Below are positions 10,831 through 21,690 of a DNA stretch of 54,548 nucleotides, one piece after another. Source of the DNA: Echinostoma caproni (Eukaryota; Platyhelminthes; Trematoda; Plagiorchiida; Echinostomatidae); assembly GCA_900618425.1 (NCBI GenBank), contig UZAN01041818.1, positions 1-54,548 of the forward strand. The letters run 5' to 3'. The notes under the pieces were generated by a model. That model did not search any database, had not been told where the DNA came from, and worked only from the letters and a program-made list of their open reading frames with translations. Position 1 is the first letter of the stretch; each line of letters begins with the position of its first letter. The position numbers and the translations under genes are program-made.

Positions 10831-13800
10831 ATTCAGCGCTCAGTTATATGGGGATTAATTACCTTCTGCTTTCAATCCCAGTAGAATTCGCCATCAGCAG
10901 AGTCTATACATTGTTTGAGTATTTTGATATTTTCCCCTCTCTTATTTACTCGTCTGAAATACAAGTCAATCGTTGTGCACAATAACCAAAAACGGTTATC
11001 TTAATGTATTAGTTTCGCTAACACACTGCGTATTTAATATTAAATACCTAGTTCGAGAAAATTCTCACAGAAATTGAAACACTCGAAACGCTGAAGACGT
11101 CATCTCAACTCTTGATGCCTTTGACAAAAAGAAACTACCTAACTAGGTGAGACTCAGTCAACACAAAGTGTGGGAACCAGACTTCAACATATTCTCGACC
11201 GACTGGAAAAAATTGGTGGCACATCAAATGCATTCGATCGATTGCTCAATACTTGGAAAGGCAAACAGACTAGGGATTCCCATATTGCGCAAAAATTACT
11301 ACATCGAAACTGCCATTTAGTCAATCAAAGATTTCCATGGATGCATTTTCCTGGTATTTTTTGTATTCTGTTTTTGGAATATAGTTGTAATAAAATTTTT
11401 CAGTAATCATACAAGACTAATCAGAAGTAACCTATTCAAAACGACTTTTCATGGGTCACGCTTGAATCTTGAATCATTCGACTGGCAAGTGACGTTTTGT
11501 GTCCCAGCATGAATGTGAGATATAATGATCCATTAAATGTGCTTACCTCTTTTGTGTGTGAGAAGTTACGTGGAACCTGGCCCCCTATGGAGGGCTGATT
11601 TATTTATAGCATTCACGAGCTTGGAAATAATGTTACATTTTTAGCACCTGAAAAAAATAAACGTTATCAGGGTATTCGTGAGAAGAAACTATGCTGTTTT
11701 GACAACCAGTTGTTCCAGTAGCAGATAAAAATGTTTGAATTCACAAGAGTTAATCCGATTGATTGAGTCTCATCATGACAAAAAAGTAAACCAGAATTTA
11801 CGTGCTATTACGAACCATAGGTAGAAACATTGATTAAATTCAGTCCAAAGAGTAGAAGACCGTGAATTAGATATTCGAATCTAAATGTCAAAGTCAAAGT
11901 TTTATTATGGGCGTTTTAACAAAGCTAAAGCTTATCATGCCAAATAGGATTTTTACAGAATGTTTTGAATAACTTCACAAAGAGAAAATAACAATGATAA
12001 TAATGTGTGATCACTCACGGATGTTAAAATTTTAAGTGTTCCAAACAACAGACAAGGATAGAATCGTCTTCAGAAAAATCCCTGTAAAATGGGTGTCTTA
12101 AGTCCCTTCGAAGCAGCTGATAGTTCTGTGTTTAAAGCGCACACTTCCGTTCTTCGGAACTGTCTGCTCAGACGCATAAAAGCTACTGAGGATAGTCAAA
12201 ATTATACAATGTAGTCGTTGCTTGTGGAGTGCGGAAACGTTTGCCTCTAGAATATCTCATAGATGAACAAGAGCAGGCCTAAATTAAAGGGAGACTGTGT
12301 ACCAGGGCGGTGTCCTAGTGACCCACGCAACCAAAAGTAGGATTTATGCCTTTAAAACTATAACCGTTAGCCTTTCTGGGGAAATAACCGTCGAATTGTC
12401 CGAAACCGATGATGAACCGGTGAATCAGGGGATGCGAGCTCAGATTCTGCAAATGGAACAGAACAACCATAAAGATAATTTAAAAAAAGTTTTAACAACC
12501 AAGAGCTTGATTGTCTCACAGGATACCTTGGTTCGCGTGAAGGGCTTGGATGAGAAAACCATGTGGAAAACTTGCTTTTCCTTCAATTTAAAATGTTTCG
12601 AATTTTCATGATGAACAGCACTGACTAACTCTCTCAAGGTAAGCTAAGCTTTGAGAAGGAAAACTATATAAACTACTTATTTACAATTTGTATATGTTTC
12701 GGTACTCTTGCGAATTTTTCTTCTTCAGGAACTTTGTTTCATTCAGGATACTGATTCCCTTCCACGGTTACTGAAACTGATTAAGTTAGTGTGTGCTTTC
12801 TCGCCTGCTGCTTGCTAACTAGTGCTTGCTTCATTCGCAGAGTTGGTGCGCTGCATGAACTCTTTACTTATATATTTAACTTATTTTTATCGGTGTACAT
12901 GTAGACAGCTGTTCGATTTCAGTGTCGAATTTTAGTATTACACCTGTTGCCTACAGACGCCCTGGGTCCGCACTTAATCATGTACATTCAAGATGCTGGT
13001 CATTGACCATGTATCTCAGGAAACCCAAAGTTTACGCGCACTCCTTGATCAACCGTGCCGCGTTGTACGCGCTTTCTGTCACACTAGGAGTTTTAACTGA
13101 ACTAATCACTTGTTTGCATCATTCGTACTCGCCTGACTAAAAAAACAGATTAGAACATTAGAGAATATTCACTAATTCACCCTAAACCGGTGAAGTGTCT
13201 ATCTCTACTATATCTACTTGGACGAAGAAAACATGCGTGGTGTCAGGCAGCCGAAATCGCCTCACTTTGAAATAATCATGTCCTCATTGATCTATACCAA
13301 TTATTATTCCCTGCTTGATAAGATCCCAGATTTAATAAACACTCGTAAGTCCCGAACTCACAAGAATGTATGAGTAATATGTATACAGAGAATCCTGGTT
13401 GAATCCGGACATGAAGGTCTCAATGCCTATTTTAAGTGGATAGGATCAAATATTAAACAGGAAGAAGAATGGTGGCGGTATCATTTAGTATAATAATTAT
13501 GTTTGGAGAAAAACGTCCAATTTTATCATAAAACATTTTGTAAATGTTGTTGTTGTCCGTTTGAGCACTGAGTGTTTTCTGTCGTTCCGAGGCTCCTCAG
13601 CGCACTGAATTCGTCCTGTACTTTGTCTCATATTTTAGGTTCTTTTCCCTTTATTAGGTAAAATTTTGGATTTGGTTGTAGAAATGTTTCACTACACTAG
13701 CACACATTTATTGCGTTCTCTTGATTTGACCCATCTATGTTTCTTAGATGGGGTAATAAACAATCGTCCAGTTATGTTTGTATTCAATCCAAAATTGCCC

Positions 13801-15430
13801 ATCTCAGTTACTGGATTGTTGTCTCCTCCCGTGAGCCCATAGCCCATTCCCGTAGGGAACATTCATTCGACAGAACTAAAGTAGGTGCTGCTTTCAAACC
13901 ACTTCTCCTGTTAATATCTTTCTTCTCTGAACAAAGTCACTTCGTGCGACTATTTGATGATTTGGCTTCTCTATGTCGCTTTCACATTGCATTGATCAAT
14001 CTACTAAGTCTATAAAGTTGATTTTTAAGCAAACACTTTCCATTTAATCGTCGATTGACATCATCCTCACCAAAGCTGTACGGACCGAAAAGAAACGGTC
14101 AGAAAAATCTTAAGAGATCAGAGATATCAGATGTCTTTTTGTTTTAATCAGGGATGGAATCATAGGGATGAGTGCATAAGTTACAGATCAGATACCAGAG
14201 ACCGTGTTTGTGACATCCCATTAAGATGCTATGGGGCCAAAAGATGAAATCCGCCGAACAAGCTGTCTGCGTAGACTTTCTCAACGCTGCTTCTATGCAC
14301 CCATCCAATGACTATTTACCCATTAGTGCCAGCCCTGATAGCGATCAAATTTACTATACAGACATACGGACATGAGTTTCTTTGATCATCAAAGGCTACC
14401 TCAGATGAAGGATCCGATCGAATCCGTCTTTCTCTTGTTCTGCTCAAGCACGGCACTAGACTCGTCAATAACTCCTCGGTACATGGTCTATCCCAGATTT
14501 ATGGGACACGTTACTGTCAAGTGCATGGTTAGAGCTTGAACACGCCTTGAAATCCAGTGAATGAAAGGTCGTTCGAAGTCAATTGCAGGTCTATTGCTGT
14601 ACTTCAGGATCACTTTCAGTGTATCTCTATTGCGGTTACCTTACTTTGTCAGATTGTTGGTAAATCAGTAAAAGACTGCGAAATTTCTTTGATGCCTTTC
14701 TTGATTTTCTGCAGTTTTGATTGATTTACAAAATCATTGACTCTTAAAATCTCAACCCAAATGAACGAAGGGTTTCATTATCTACGTATTTCATCGAACT
14801 TAGGCAATGAGCCGAGCGTTAAATTCTTAACTAACAAATATGAGATTTTATCAGGTGTTAGGCCCTTCCACAGGTTCTAGCATATGAAGAAGATACAAAG
14901 TTGAGCCAGGTGATTTCCGATTTATCGACTTTCCATACACTCCCCAAAGTTTACTGGAAGTTCACAATTTTATATAGTAGACAATGACCTGAAACTATGT
15001 TGATATATTGGGTCAGGTTTCGGAAAAAAACTGTGTGTACACCTTTCTTGATAAGAGAATTTAAGCAGTTCTCAGGTGCGTAAAGGGTTACTTCTAAATT
15101 GGTCCACCAACGCGTCCTTTTCGGTTCACTCTACTCTTATATTAGACTTCCTGGACTCCAGGGTTTTGCTTTAGAGTCTTGAATTTTATTACCCGTGCAA
15201 AGTTTGCCCACTGAATTATTAGCGATCTATCAGATAATTTGTGTACTGATCGATCTCTTTGTTGTCCTCGTCATTCTTTATTTTCCCTTTTTTCGACACA
15301 ATCCATTTATCGGGAATCTCTCGTGCAGTTTTACATTCAGAGTTAAACAAACGGAGAGAGGATGAACAATGAGTTCGTTTTAACCATGTATTTTTCTTAT
15401 TTTGTCACCAACAATTCTGTCATGTTATTT
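10831..15430. other. Long unassigned stretch (about 4.6 kb)
   Basis: No transposon protein, tRNA-like head or repeat shared with the rest of the window was recognised. Open frames such as 11170-11406, 12922-13140 and 13737-14015 have no motif I can name. This could hold introns or intergenic DNA, or repeats without a second copy in this window. Confidence 0.5.
12297..12611 (+). CDS. Unrecognised open frame with protein-like composition
   Basis: This is 104 codons without an ATG at its start (it begins at GTG), so if real it is an exon or a fragment. The composition is more protein-like than in neighbouring frames: mixed polar and hydrophobic residues, an acidic patch (ELSETDDEP) and a likely helix (RAQILQMEQNNHKDNLKKVL). 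I recognise no family. A stop lies five codons upstream in frame. A good-looking splice donor, AAG|GTAAG, occurs near 12637, but the frame stops before it. A chance open frame of this length is possible. Confidence 0.2.
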   Translation: MYQGGVLVTHATKSRIYAFKTITVSLSGEITVELSETDDEPVNQGMRAQILQMEQNNHKDNLKKVLTTKSLIVSQDTLVRVKGLDEKTMWKTCFSFNLKCFEFS

Positions 15431-15639
15431 GTTCGGTTCAGTTCAGTTTTCACAACCTTTAACCATGCACTTCTGTGCACCGGTTTTGGTTGCTGTCACT
15501 TTGGTAACCCATTTGGATAAAACAGCAGGATGAAGATTGGAATGTTGAAAGCAAATACAAGGTGGTTGGAGAATTCATATCGAATGGTGTTAGGGGAATA
15601 ATGAGTGGATGCACGAGCGCCACTGTTTGCAACATCCAG

Positions 15640-16153
15640 CCATATCACTCAGTGTCTCTAACCATCGGCGACCATCATACCGAGTTCCTCAGCCAGGCAG
15701 CTTAACGGGACCTACGGGACCTCGTCTCCTGGTTGGGGCTTTCATACCCTTATTCCAGGTCTTCGTTTGGCCACCCTTAACCATTTTACAACCGCTACCT
15801 GCCTCGGCAAACGTCACTCGCTGTGGCAACCTATTTGGTGACATGCGTAACACATGCCCCAACCAACGTAATCTATGGAGATTGATCACTTGCTCCAGTG
15901 GACGACCGCGACTGCCTAAAACTCTACGCCTAACCTCAGCGTTACTAGTCCGGTTGCCCTATCAGACTCGTGCAAAGCGACGTAGACAGCGGTGTTCGAA
16001 CACCGACAATCTATTGTTATCCTTTTCCCGTAGTGGCCAAGTCTCTGCACCGTATAGCAGTACTGGCCGAACTTCTGCAGAATATACTCGACCCTTCACA
16101 GACAGCCGGATGTCGCGACGGCGCCGCAAATGCCTCAAGTTTGCAAATGTCAA
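15640..16153 (-). pseudogene. RTE C-terminal domain (copy B)
   Basis: Minus-strand frames give FANLRHLRRRRDIRLSVKGR and VLLYGAETWPL (15962-16153), then in another frame INLHRLRWLGHVLRM and GGQTKTWNKGM (15689-15889). This block follows the RT domain in RTE elements. A frameshift between 15962 and 15889 separates the parts, so it is a remnant. Confidence 0.8.
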
Positions 16154-16162
16154 CCGAGCCTT

Positions 16163-17053
16163 TTATGTACGCGCCGACACTTCATCTGTGACGCATCCGC
16201 TAGGTGGGATATAGCTGCCCAGATAACAAAACTTGTCTACTTTCTCTACTACTTCCCCAGTCAGAGTGAGACTGGGTATCGGAGCAACCCAATCTTGGGG
16301 CAACATTTTACACCTTGAAGGTGCAAAACGCATGCCGAACATGGCTACAGTAGCACTCAAACTATCCAGAAAAGCTTGCAACTTACCTGGATTTTCACTT
16401 TGTAGCATAATGTCGTCTCCATACTGTATATCATATAGTTTGCCATCTGAGAGTAAATCAATACCGCTATCCTCGCACGATAAGATTGTCTCAAGAATTA
16501 AATCTATCAAGAAGTTAAATAGAAATGGAGAGCAAGGAAAGCCCTGTTGAACACCACTTTCCGTGGTGAACTCGGATGATAAAGTGCCGTGAGCTCGAAC
16601 TCGACTCCGGTTATTAGTATAGAGGTATTGTAATATTGAATTAAACTTCTCGGGCACACCCTTCAAGGAAAGGCAGCGCCAGAGTTTAGAGCGGTCGACC
16701 GAGTCGAAAGCCGCTTTTAGATCGAGGAAAATAAAAATGGTGGGTCTACGAAAGGAGTGTCTGTGGTCTAGAATTTCACGAAGAGTGAAAATGTGGTCGA
16801 TAGAACCTCGACCAGGTCTGAAACCAGCCTGGTTCTCAAGTGTGCACACTTCACGAGCGGCAGACAATCGACGGAGTATGATGCCAGCGGGAAGTTGAGA
16901 GACGATGTTGATTAAACTAATTCCTCTGAGGTTTTCACAGGAGGGTCTGTCAAATTTATTGTAAATCGGTATGATCACCGATGCACACCATTCAGTTGGA
17001 ACCTGGTCCCTCTCCCACACTGAGTCCAGGAGTTTTGTTAACTCCAAAACCAA
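16163..17053 (-). pseudogene. RTE reverse transcriptase (copy B)
   Basis: A single 296-codon frame covers most of the RT domain. Motif 0/1 region: CENLRGISLINIVSQLPAG and QAGFRPGRGSIDHIFTLRE. Motif A: FIFLDLKAAFDSVDRSK. Motif B: ESGVQQGFPCSPFLFNFLID, where related copies have RQGCPLSP. Motif C reads YGDD rather than the usual YADD of RTE elements. Then FGMRFAPSRCKML and FCYLGSYIPPSG. The aspartates of motifs A and C are kept, but the frame continues into broken sequence on both sides (a shift near 17053 on the 5' side, another near 16163), so no full ORF2 protein can be made. Confidence 0.85.
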
Positions 17054-17739
17054 GGTTGAACCTCCATCCTTAAAAAGCGATGGGGATAGCCCGTCAGGGT
17101 CNCCTTGTGCCGTTTGACATAACTTATTTCCCGGGTAACCTCCATTTCAGATGTCAACTGAAAGTATTTGCACAGTTGAAGCGGGTAGGGGGAGGTCTTA
17201 TGTCGACGGGGATCAGCTGAACTGTGCTTTAAAATGTTCTGCCCAACATTCAAGACGGCGTTCCTGAGTTTGAATCCGTGTGCCGTCAAACTCCTTCATT
17301 AGCTCACTTACACCTACTTTCCTTTGTCTTTATTCCTGATTAAACAAAAAGGTTTCTCAGACTGCTCGTGTGCTGGTGTTTAAGGGATTCGTGCGCTTAT
17401 TCGTATTTTGAATCCGAAGGAATGGCTTTGTGAGCATCCAGCAAGGCAACTGAGGTCGAAGAGATCCATCGTCTTTTATTTGATCGTGCGCCAGAACCTT
17501 CCGTTGTTTTGATTGACATTTGGATCGCTTCCTTGGTTGTCGTTCAGTGTTCACTGAGTCCTCCGGTTGATGGTTGAGCTGAGAGGCGATCTGATATTTC
17601 CTCTTCGAAGGCCGATTTGTAGCCGTTGCTGATCCTGTATTGTGGGCATCCGTTTTCGGTGGCTTTTCTGCGGTTGTTTATAAAGCGTAGGGAGAATCTC
17701 GCTCGTAGCAGAGCAAGGTCGGTGTTCGCGGGTACTGAC

Positions 17740-18480
17740 TAGTAGGAGCGGCAGTCCTCAATGGATTCACGCCAGCGGTGGCTGATGACCATGTGGTCAA
17801 GTTGAGTCCAGCGCTGTGAAGCGGTTGGCGGTCTCCATGTAAGTCGGTGTCGTTTCTTGTACAAGAAGTTGGTGCTTGACAGAAACAGTTTGTGGTCAGT
17901 GCAAAGTTGGAGTAGGCGTTCTCTGTTGTCAGTCCGGTTGGCTGGGATTGCATGTGAACCACCAAGTAACCTTTCTGATTCTTCCAGGGATCCCACTTGA
18001 GCATTGAAGTCTCCAGTGATCACCACGATGTCCGTTGACCGAGCACTTTGGAGCAGTTGAGAGAGGTCCTTGTAGAATTCATCTTTCAGGTCGGTGCATA
18101 CACCGATACGACGAATCAGCATCGATTATTCTTTCTGTAGCCGTTGACTCGTACTGAATCGTTGAAATGTACAGCACAAAGTCAGCTACTGACTAGAAAC
18201 CAGTCAAGAAGCGAGCCACCAGCCTTGGTACTTAAATGAATCCCAACACCAGCAACACCGCGAGCTTCTGATGTCGAATCGCTTGACACACGGAGAGTGA
18301 AGTGTGAGGATGAGGTTGGTTCTGGAGAACACAAGATGATTGAAGTAGGGTCTTGCATGCGTGTTTCAGAAACACAGCATGCGTCTAAATAGAAGGCTTC
18401 AAGGGTTATAGCTAAGGCAGCTTGTTGACCGATCTGGAAGAGTGTGCGGACATTGAGTGCAACTAAGTTCAAAGGGGATT
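17740..18480 (-). pseudogene. RTE AP-type endonuclease (copy B)
   Basis: The N-terminal part in frame 18182-18784 gives LNLVALNVRTL (catalytic Asn kept), CCVSETRMQD (Glu of the SETR motif kept) and GVAGVGIHLS, then stops at about 18182. After a frame change, 17739-18122 gives VVITGDFNAQVG (Asp and Asn of GDFN kept) and WTQLDHMVISHRW. The YAPT motif between the halves is not readable. The order matches the apurinic-like endonuclease of RTE elements, which nicks target DNA. It is broken by at least one frameshift and two stops. Confidence 0.8.
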
Positions 18481-18654
18481 TTGGTTTCAAAACATCTGGT
18501 AGCCTCTGAGTGTTTGTCATTATTTGCTGAACGCTTAGTGATCTCGTAAACAGGAGGCATCTGGAATTATTTAGGAGTGAGACGAAAAACTGGATAGATA
18601 GGAAAGATAAGTTTCCAAATGGGTTCAGACTTTGGAGCACGGCAAAATTCGCGG

Positions 18655-18668
18655 TATATATATATATT
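18655..18668. repeat. Short TA run at a transposon junction
   Basis: A TATATATATAT run lies exactly between the PLE 3' end (18672-18800) and RTE copy B. Confidence 0.7.
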
Positions 18669-18671
18669 GAT

Positions 18672-18800
18672 AAAATATTGAAAATCGGTTCTCGTAGCTC
18701 GGGTGAACTGAATTCCATTTCGCCCGTTCGCCGAGCTTGGCAATTTGTTTGCAAACGTGTCATCACCAGCCGAGGTGACATCATCAGTGCTTGTGAAGTG
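18672..18800 (-). mobile_element. PLE 3'-end fragment between two RTE copies
   Basis: On the minus strand the sequence runs through CACTTCACAAGCA, CTGATGA (18781-18787), GTCACC / TCGGCT / GGTGAT, a GACAC box (18757-18761), TTTGCAAACAAATTGCCAAG, CTCGG and CGAGCTACGAGAACCGAT. The same series occurs at 36013-35889 (-) and 37133-37216 (+), where it lies downstream of a GIY-YIG domain, so it is the 3' terminal region of a PLE. The inverted segments AGCTCGG and CCGAGCT (18695-18701 and 18731-18737) can form a stem. No coding part is present. Confidence 0.75.
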
Positions 18801-18812
18801 GTACTTCACAAG
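18790..18812. repeat. Perfect 10-bp hairpin at the PLE/RTE-A junction
   Basis: CTTGTGAAGT (18790-18799), a GGT loop and ACTTCACAAG (18803-18812) form an exact inverted repeat. The left arm belongs to the PLE 3' region (it is also present at 36004-36013). The right arm replaces what should be PLE or RTE sequence, so it marks the joint and looks like a fold-back made when the fragment was copied or joined. Confidence 0.7.
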
Positions 18813-19749
18813 GGCTCCAAGTGGCCTGCCGGCATTTTGAGCGTCTGAAGTTCGTACTGGCGAGGAACAGGCGATGGTTGGAACACAAAGCCAACAGCCG
18901 CTCCCCGTTTTCCGAGCGACAGGAATCTAGTCCGGAAGTACCACCCAGATGCACCTCACTCGAAGTCAACCGGCCTACTTGAGCATTCATATCTCCTGCT
19001 AAAATCACGATATCAGCCCCGGTTTCTTTGCGTAATAGGTCGTGTAGGTTGTAGTAAAATTCATCTTTGACTGCATCTAGGCTGCAGTCTGTTGGAGCGT
19101 ACGCCGATACGACAAGCAAGTTTCGTCTATCGTGGCGACGGCTGCTTACCTTGCACGAACCTCTGAGTTTCACTGCGCACAACCTACTGTCGACTGCGAT
19201 CCAAACCAGCAGGGCGGCCTCAGCGCTCTCACTAAGAGCTACGCCGACGCCAGTAAGACCGGAATCCGCAGCCTTAGGGTTCCCAGGGAGGCGTAAGTGA
19301 AACTTCACAGATTGGTTAGGTGAGGACTTCAATCGGATAATGCAGCTGGAGTCTTGAATGCGAGTTTCTTTGATGCAACACACATCGATGGCTAGGGTTT
19401 CGAGCGTACGGGCTAAACACACCTCTTGTCCTATACGCATCAGAATACGCACCTTAAACGTGGCTAGTTTGAAAGGACATTGAAGGCGGAGAAGGGCTTC
19501 AGCAAGCGGAGGACTCGGTGAGACTTGGATGCTAGTCGAGGTAGGACAAGAGTGAACAGCGGCAGAATTTCCGCCCGAGACACCACTGCTAGTACGATGG
19601 GCTGAGGCACCCGAGAGAGATGGAGTAGAGTTAGGAGGGTGGAGGTGAGGTGGAAGGAGTCTGGGAGGACGAGAGGGTGTGTACGGTGTAGAAATTCTTT
19701 CGATTATTGAAGGTTTAGAGTACGAAATCATGAGAACGAGAAAGTTCAT
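18813..19749 (-). pseudogene. RTE endonuclease frame (copy A), C-terminally cut
   Basis: A continuous frame of about 310 codons. The first 110 residues are low-complexity Ser/Pro-rich (RPPRLLPPHLHPPNSTPS...), as often found before RTE endonucleases. The domain then runs LATFKVRIL, CCIKETRIQD, GLTGVGVALS, LLVVSAYAPTD and IVILAGDMNAQVG, and stops at QATWSPCE where the PLE joint begins. The catalytic Asn of the usual FNVRTL motif is Lys here (FKVRIL), which should abolish nicking, while the Glu of KETR, Tyr of SAYAPT, and Asp and Asn of GDMN are kept. The final SDH part is absent. Confidence 0.8.
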
Positions 19750-20640
19750 ATCTGTCTGCGTTGTGGGCTATTGTACTACTCGGTTGCCCAGTCCAGAGTA
19801 GGCCTTGTTCGAGGCTGCACTCTAGCCTTTGCGCAACCAAGCGCGGACCGCAAGGCAGCAGTGATGTTTCAGATGAGCCGGTGGTTGGTGTTCGGTTCAT
19901 TCGCCTCTTCTGGAAAACCTTGTCGGGCAAAGGAACTCGACGTGGGGCTATGGCCATATTTAGTGACGGGCCACACTCGCCACGTCACAGTGCTGTCCGC
20001 AGATTTGTGTGATGTTTCCTGCTGGGAACTCCTGTCCGGAGTTGAAAACACCACATCCTCGAGCGCTACCGCTGATCGTCTGCGACCGCTTATTCGGATA
20101 GCCGAGGCTCACTTTATTTACGGTTAGCCGCGAGTTGACGGTCATTCCCCTATCCGCGACCTGGGGACGCGATCGGTAGCATACAGTTCTGCTCGCCCGA
20201 ATTACTTCCCGATCACCCACACCGACGAACGGTTTTTTCTTAGGGAACAGTAACCGGAATCTTCTACTCAAAGTTCTGACCTACAAGGCAGTGGAGTGTA
20301 AATTCAACGCGGGAGCGAGAAGTGAGGACTCATGTGAGTGCTTCTAAAGACCTGTCACACAAAGCCTTCAGTTTCGGGTCAGTTCGCAGCTGCATTCGTT
20401 GACGGTCTGCTTTTCGGGATCAGCCCTTAGCTTTATGCACCCAAAAGGACAAGCGAAACGTGGACTGGACAGCACTGTTTTGGTAGAGGACTGCCCAGCT
20501 TGGGAGGGCGATAGATGTGGAATGAAATGCGAAGACTTTTCCCACCGTCCAGAAGAAACAAACGGTACCCCGCTCTAACGTCCCTCTGGTGGGGTTTTTT
20601 GACCGGTAAACTGTCCCTCAATGTGTTCATTTCCTATAAT
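18813..20640 (-). mobile_element. RTE-clade LINE, copy A (5' half only)
   Basis: Read on the minus strand: a 5' untranslated region (20640-19750) that aligns with the plus-strand RTE at 33720-34130 (shared blocks AGAGCGGGGTA, CAAGCTGGGCAG, GCTAAGGGCTGATCCCGAAA and GTCAGAACTTTGAGT), then an endonuclease frame to 18813. The element stops in the middle of the endonuclease (after RQATW), where the PLE hairpin starts. RT and 3' end are missing. It is a different, better kept lineage than copy B, because its endonuclease differs throughout. Confidence 0.8.
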
Positions 20641-20646
20641 GGCCTT

Positions 20647-20648
<2 letters not shown>

Positions 20649-20700
<52 letters not shown>
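20649..20700. repeat. CAT/ATG trinucleotide microsatellite
   Basis: About 17 uninterrupted CAT units. It sits right at the 5' side of RTE copy A, where the alignment with the plus-strand RTE ends. Confidence 0.95.
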
Positions 20701-20702
<2 letters not shown>

Positions 20703-20704
<2 letters not shown>

Positions 20705-21455
20705 CTGTTGTGTGAACGTGTCTTGCCGGAAAATTATGATAGACTACCTCAAAACATGTTGCAAGCAAGTGAAAGGGATTTTCAACTTCTGTGTGGTTAC
20801 ACATCATTATATTATATTTCACACTTGTCTGAGGAGAGACTGTCTGCCTTGCAAATCATGGTACAATAATCTTTATGAAAAAGAAAAAAACATTCCATCG
20901 TTGGCTTGTGGGCTGAATACTGCCAGGTTGCGCACGCCAAGGCAAGTGAGTTTTGTTGGGGAGTTCACAACCAGAGCATTCGCCTAGTCAAAACCTAACC
21001 CGTAAGGCAGCGGGGCAGCGTGAAAACCGTAGTTCATTGGGTGCCGGTGTCTAATTCATCGGATCATACGCCCTTCGGACGGGGTCAAACGTCCAAGGTG
21101 CCCCATGCACCTCGATGCCCAATCGAGTTGGTGACGATTGCTTCAACCGGGAAAATGTGGGTGTGGTTCGTACGCCTCCTCTTGGTTGGGGNCCCCCCCC
21201 CCCAGGTGAACTGCCAGTGGTTCATCAACCAAGTTATAGCTCCGGATATCGGCTTTTGGTTCTCTCCCTTTGGTGGAAAAACATCTAATCCACGAGAAGG
21301 CTTCCCCAGTAGAGGCTATTTGAGACGCTTGATCGTACGGGAGCATTTCGAGAGGTGCAAGGGAATGGTGACTAGCCGCAACCCTAGATACCCACCCCCG
21401 ACCATACTGAGGCTTTTGGAGGTTATTTTTGATAATCACTTTTTCTTTTAGCTTG
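20703..21455. other. Unclassified, GC-richer stretch with long overlapping frames
   Basis: Frames 21020-21451 (+) and 21143-21640 (-) overlap head to head, so at most one is real. Neither has a motif I can name. The stretch is GC-richer than its surroundings and contains an unresolved base inside a C-run (21192). It resembles the untranslated leader regions of fluke retroelements in composition only. I cannot assign it. Confidence 0.3.
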
Positions 21456-21459
21456 AAAT

Positions 21460-21690
21460 GTAAGCATACACAGTCAATTAATTCATGCCCTAATACAAAC
21501 CATCTGACTAATAACCCTAAGGTTTGTGATTCAAAATGCAACATGGATAGAAAAATAGTGCACAGTACAAACGAGTCCTGCATCAAGGACGAAACAACTG
21601 TCCAATGCTCTTGTCGATCATCACACCATCGCATATGCACTGTTCACTTCAAAACACCATCCAACCCCATCACGGTCCTGTGACTTTATA
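21460..21690 (+). mobile_element. Ribozyme-bearing SINE, copy (g)
   Basis: The family order is present: a degenerate B-box (GTGATTCAAAATGC, 21524-21537), then ACGA, helix II GTCC/GGAC (21575-21578 and 21587-21590, perfect), GAAAC (21591-21595), AACTGTC and CAATGCTC, then the family tail (TTGTCGATCATCACACCATCGCAT..., compare 44958-44988). The CTGA half of the first core box reads CAAA, and the helix III palindrome has changed to ACAACTGT, so it is unlikely to cleave. The tail ends earlier than in copies (e) and (f). Confidence 0.65.

Larger units (their letters stand above)
15431..18654 (-). mobile_element. RTE-clade LINE, copy B, degenerate
   Basis: Reading on the minus strand: a 5' region (about 18654-18480), AP-like endonuclease remnants (18480-17740), a linker (17700-17090), reverse transcriptase (17100-16163), the RTE C-terminal domain (16153-15640) and a 3' tail ending in CTGAA-type repeats (15431-15452). 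The domain order and the conserved C-terminal HRLRWLGHVLRM block identify the RTE clade (compare Schistosoma SR2, established knowledge). Several frameshifts and stops break the single ORF. The upstream boundary abuts a TA run and a PLE 3' end at 18655-18800. Confidence 0.85.

Noticed and set aside
15609..16214. 201-codon plus-strand frame
   Set aside because: It is the antisense of the RTE C-terminal domain.
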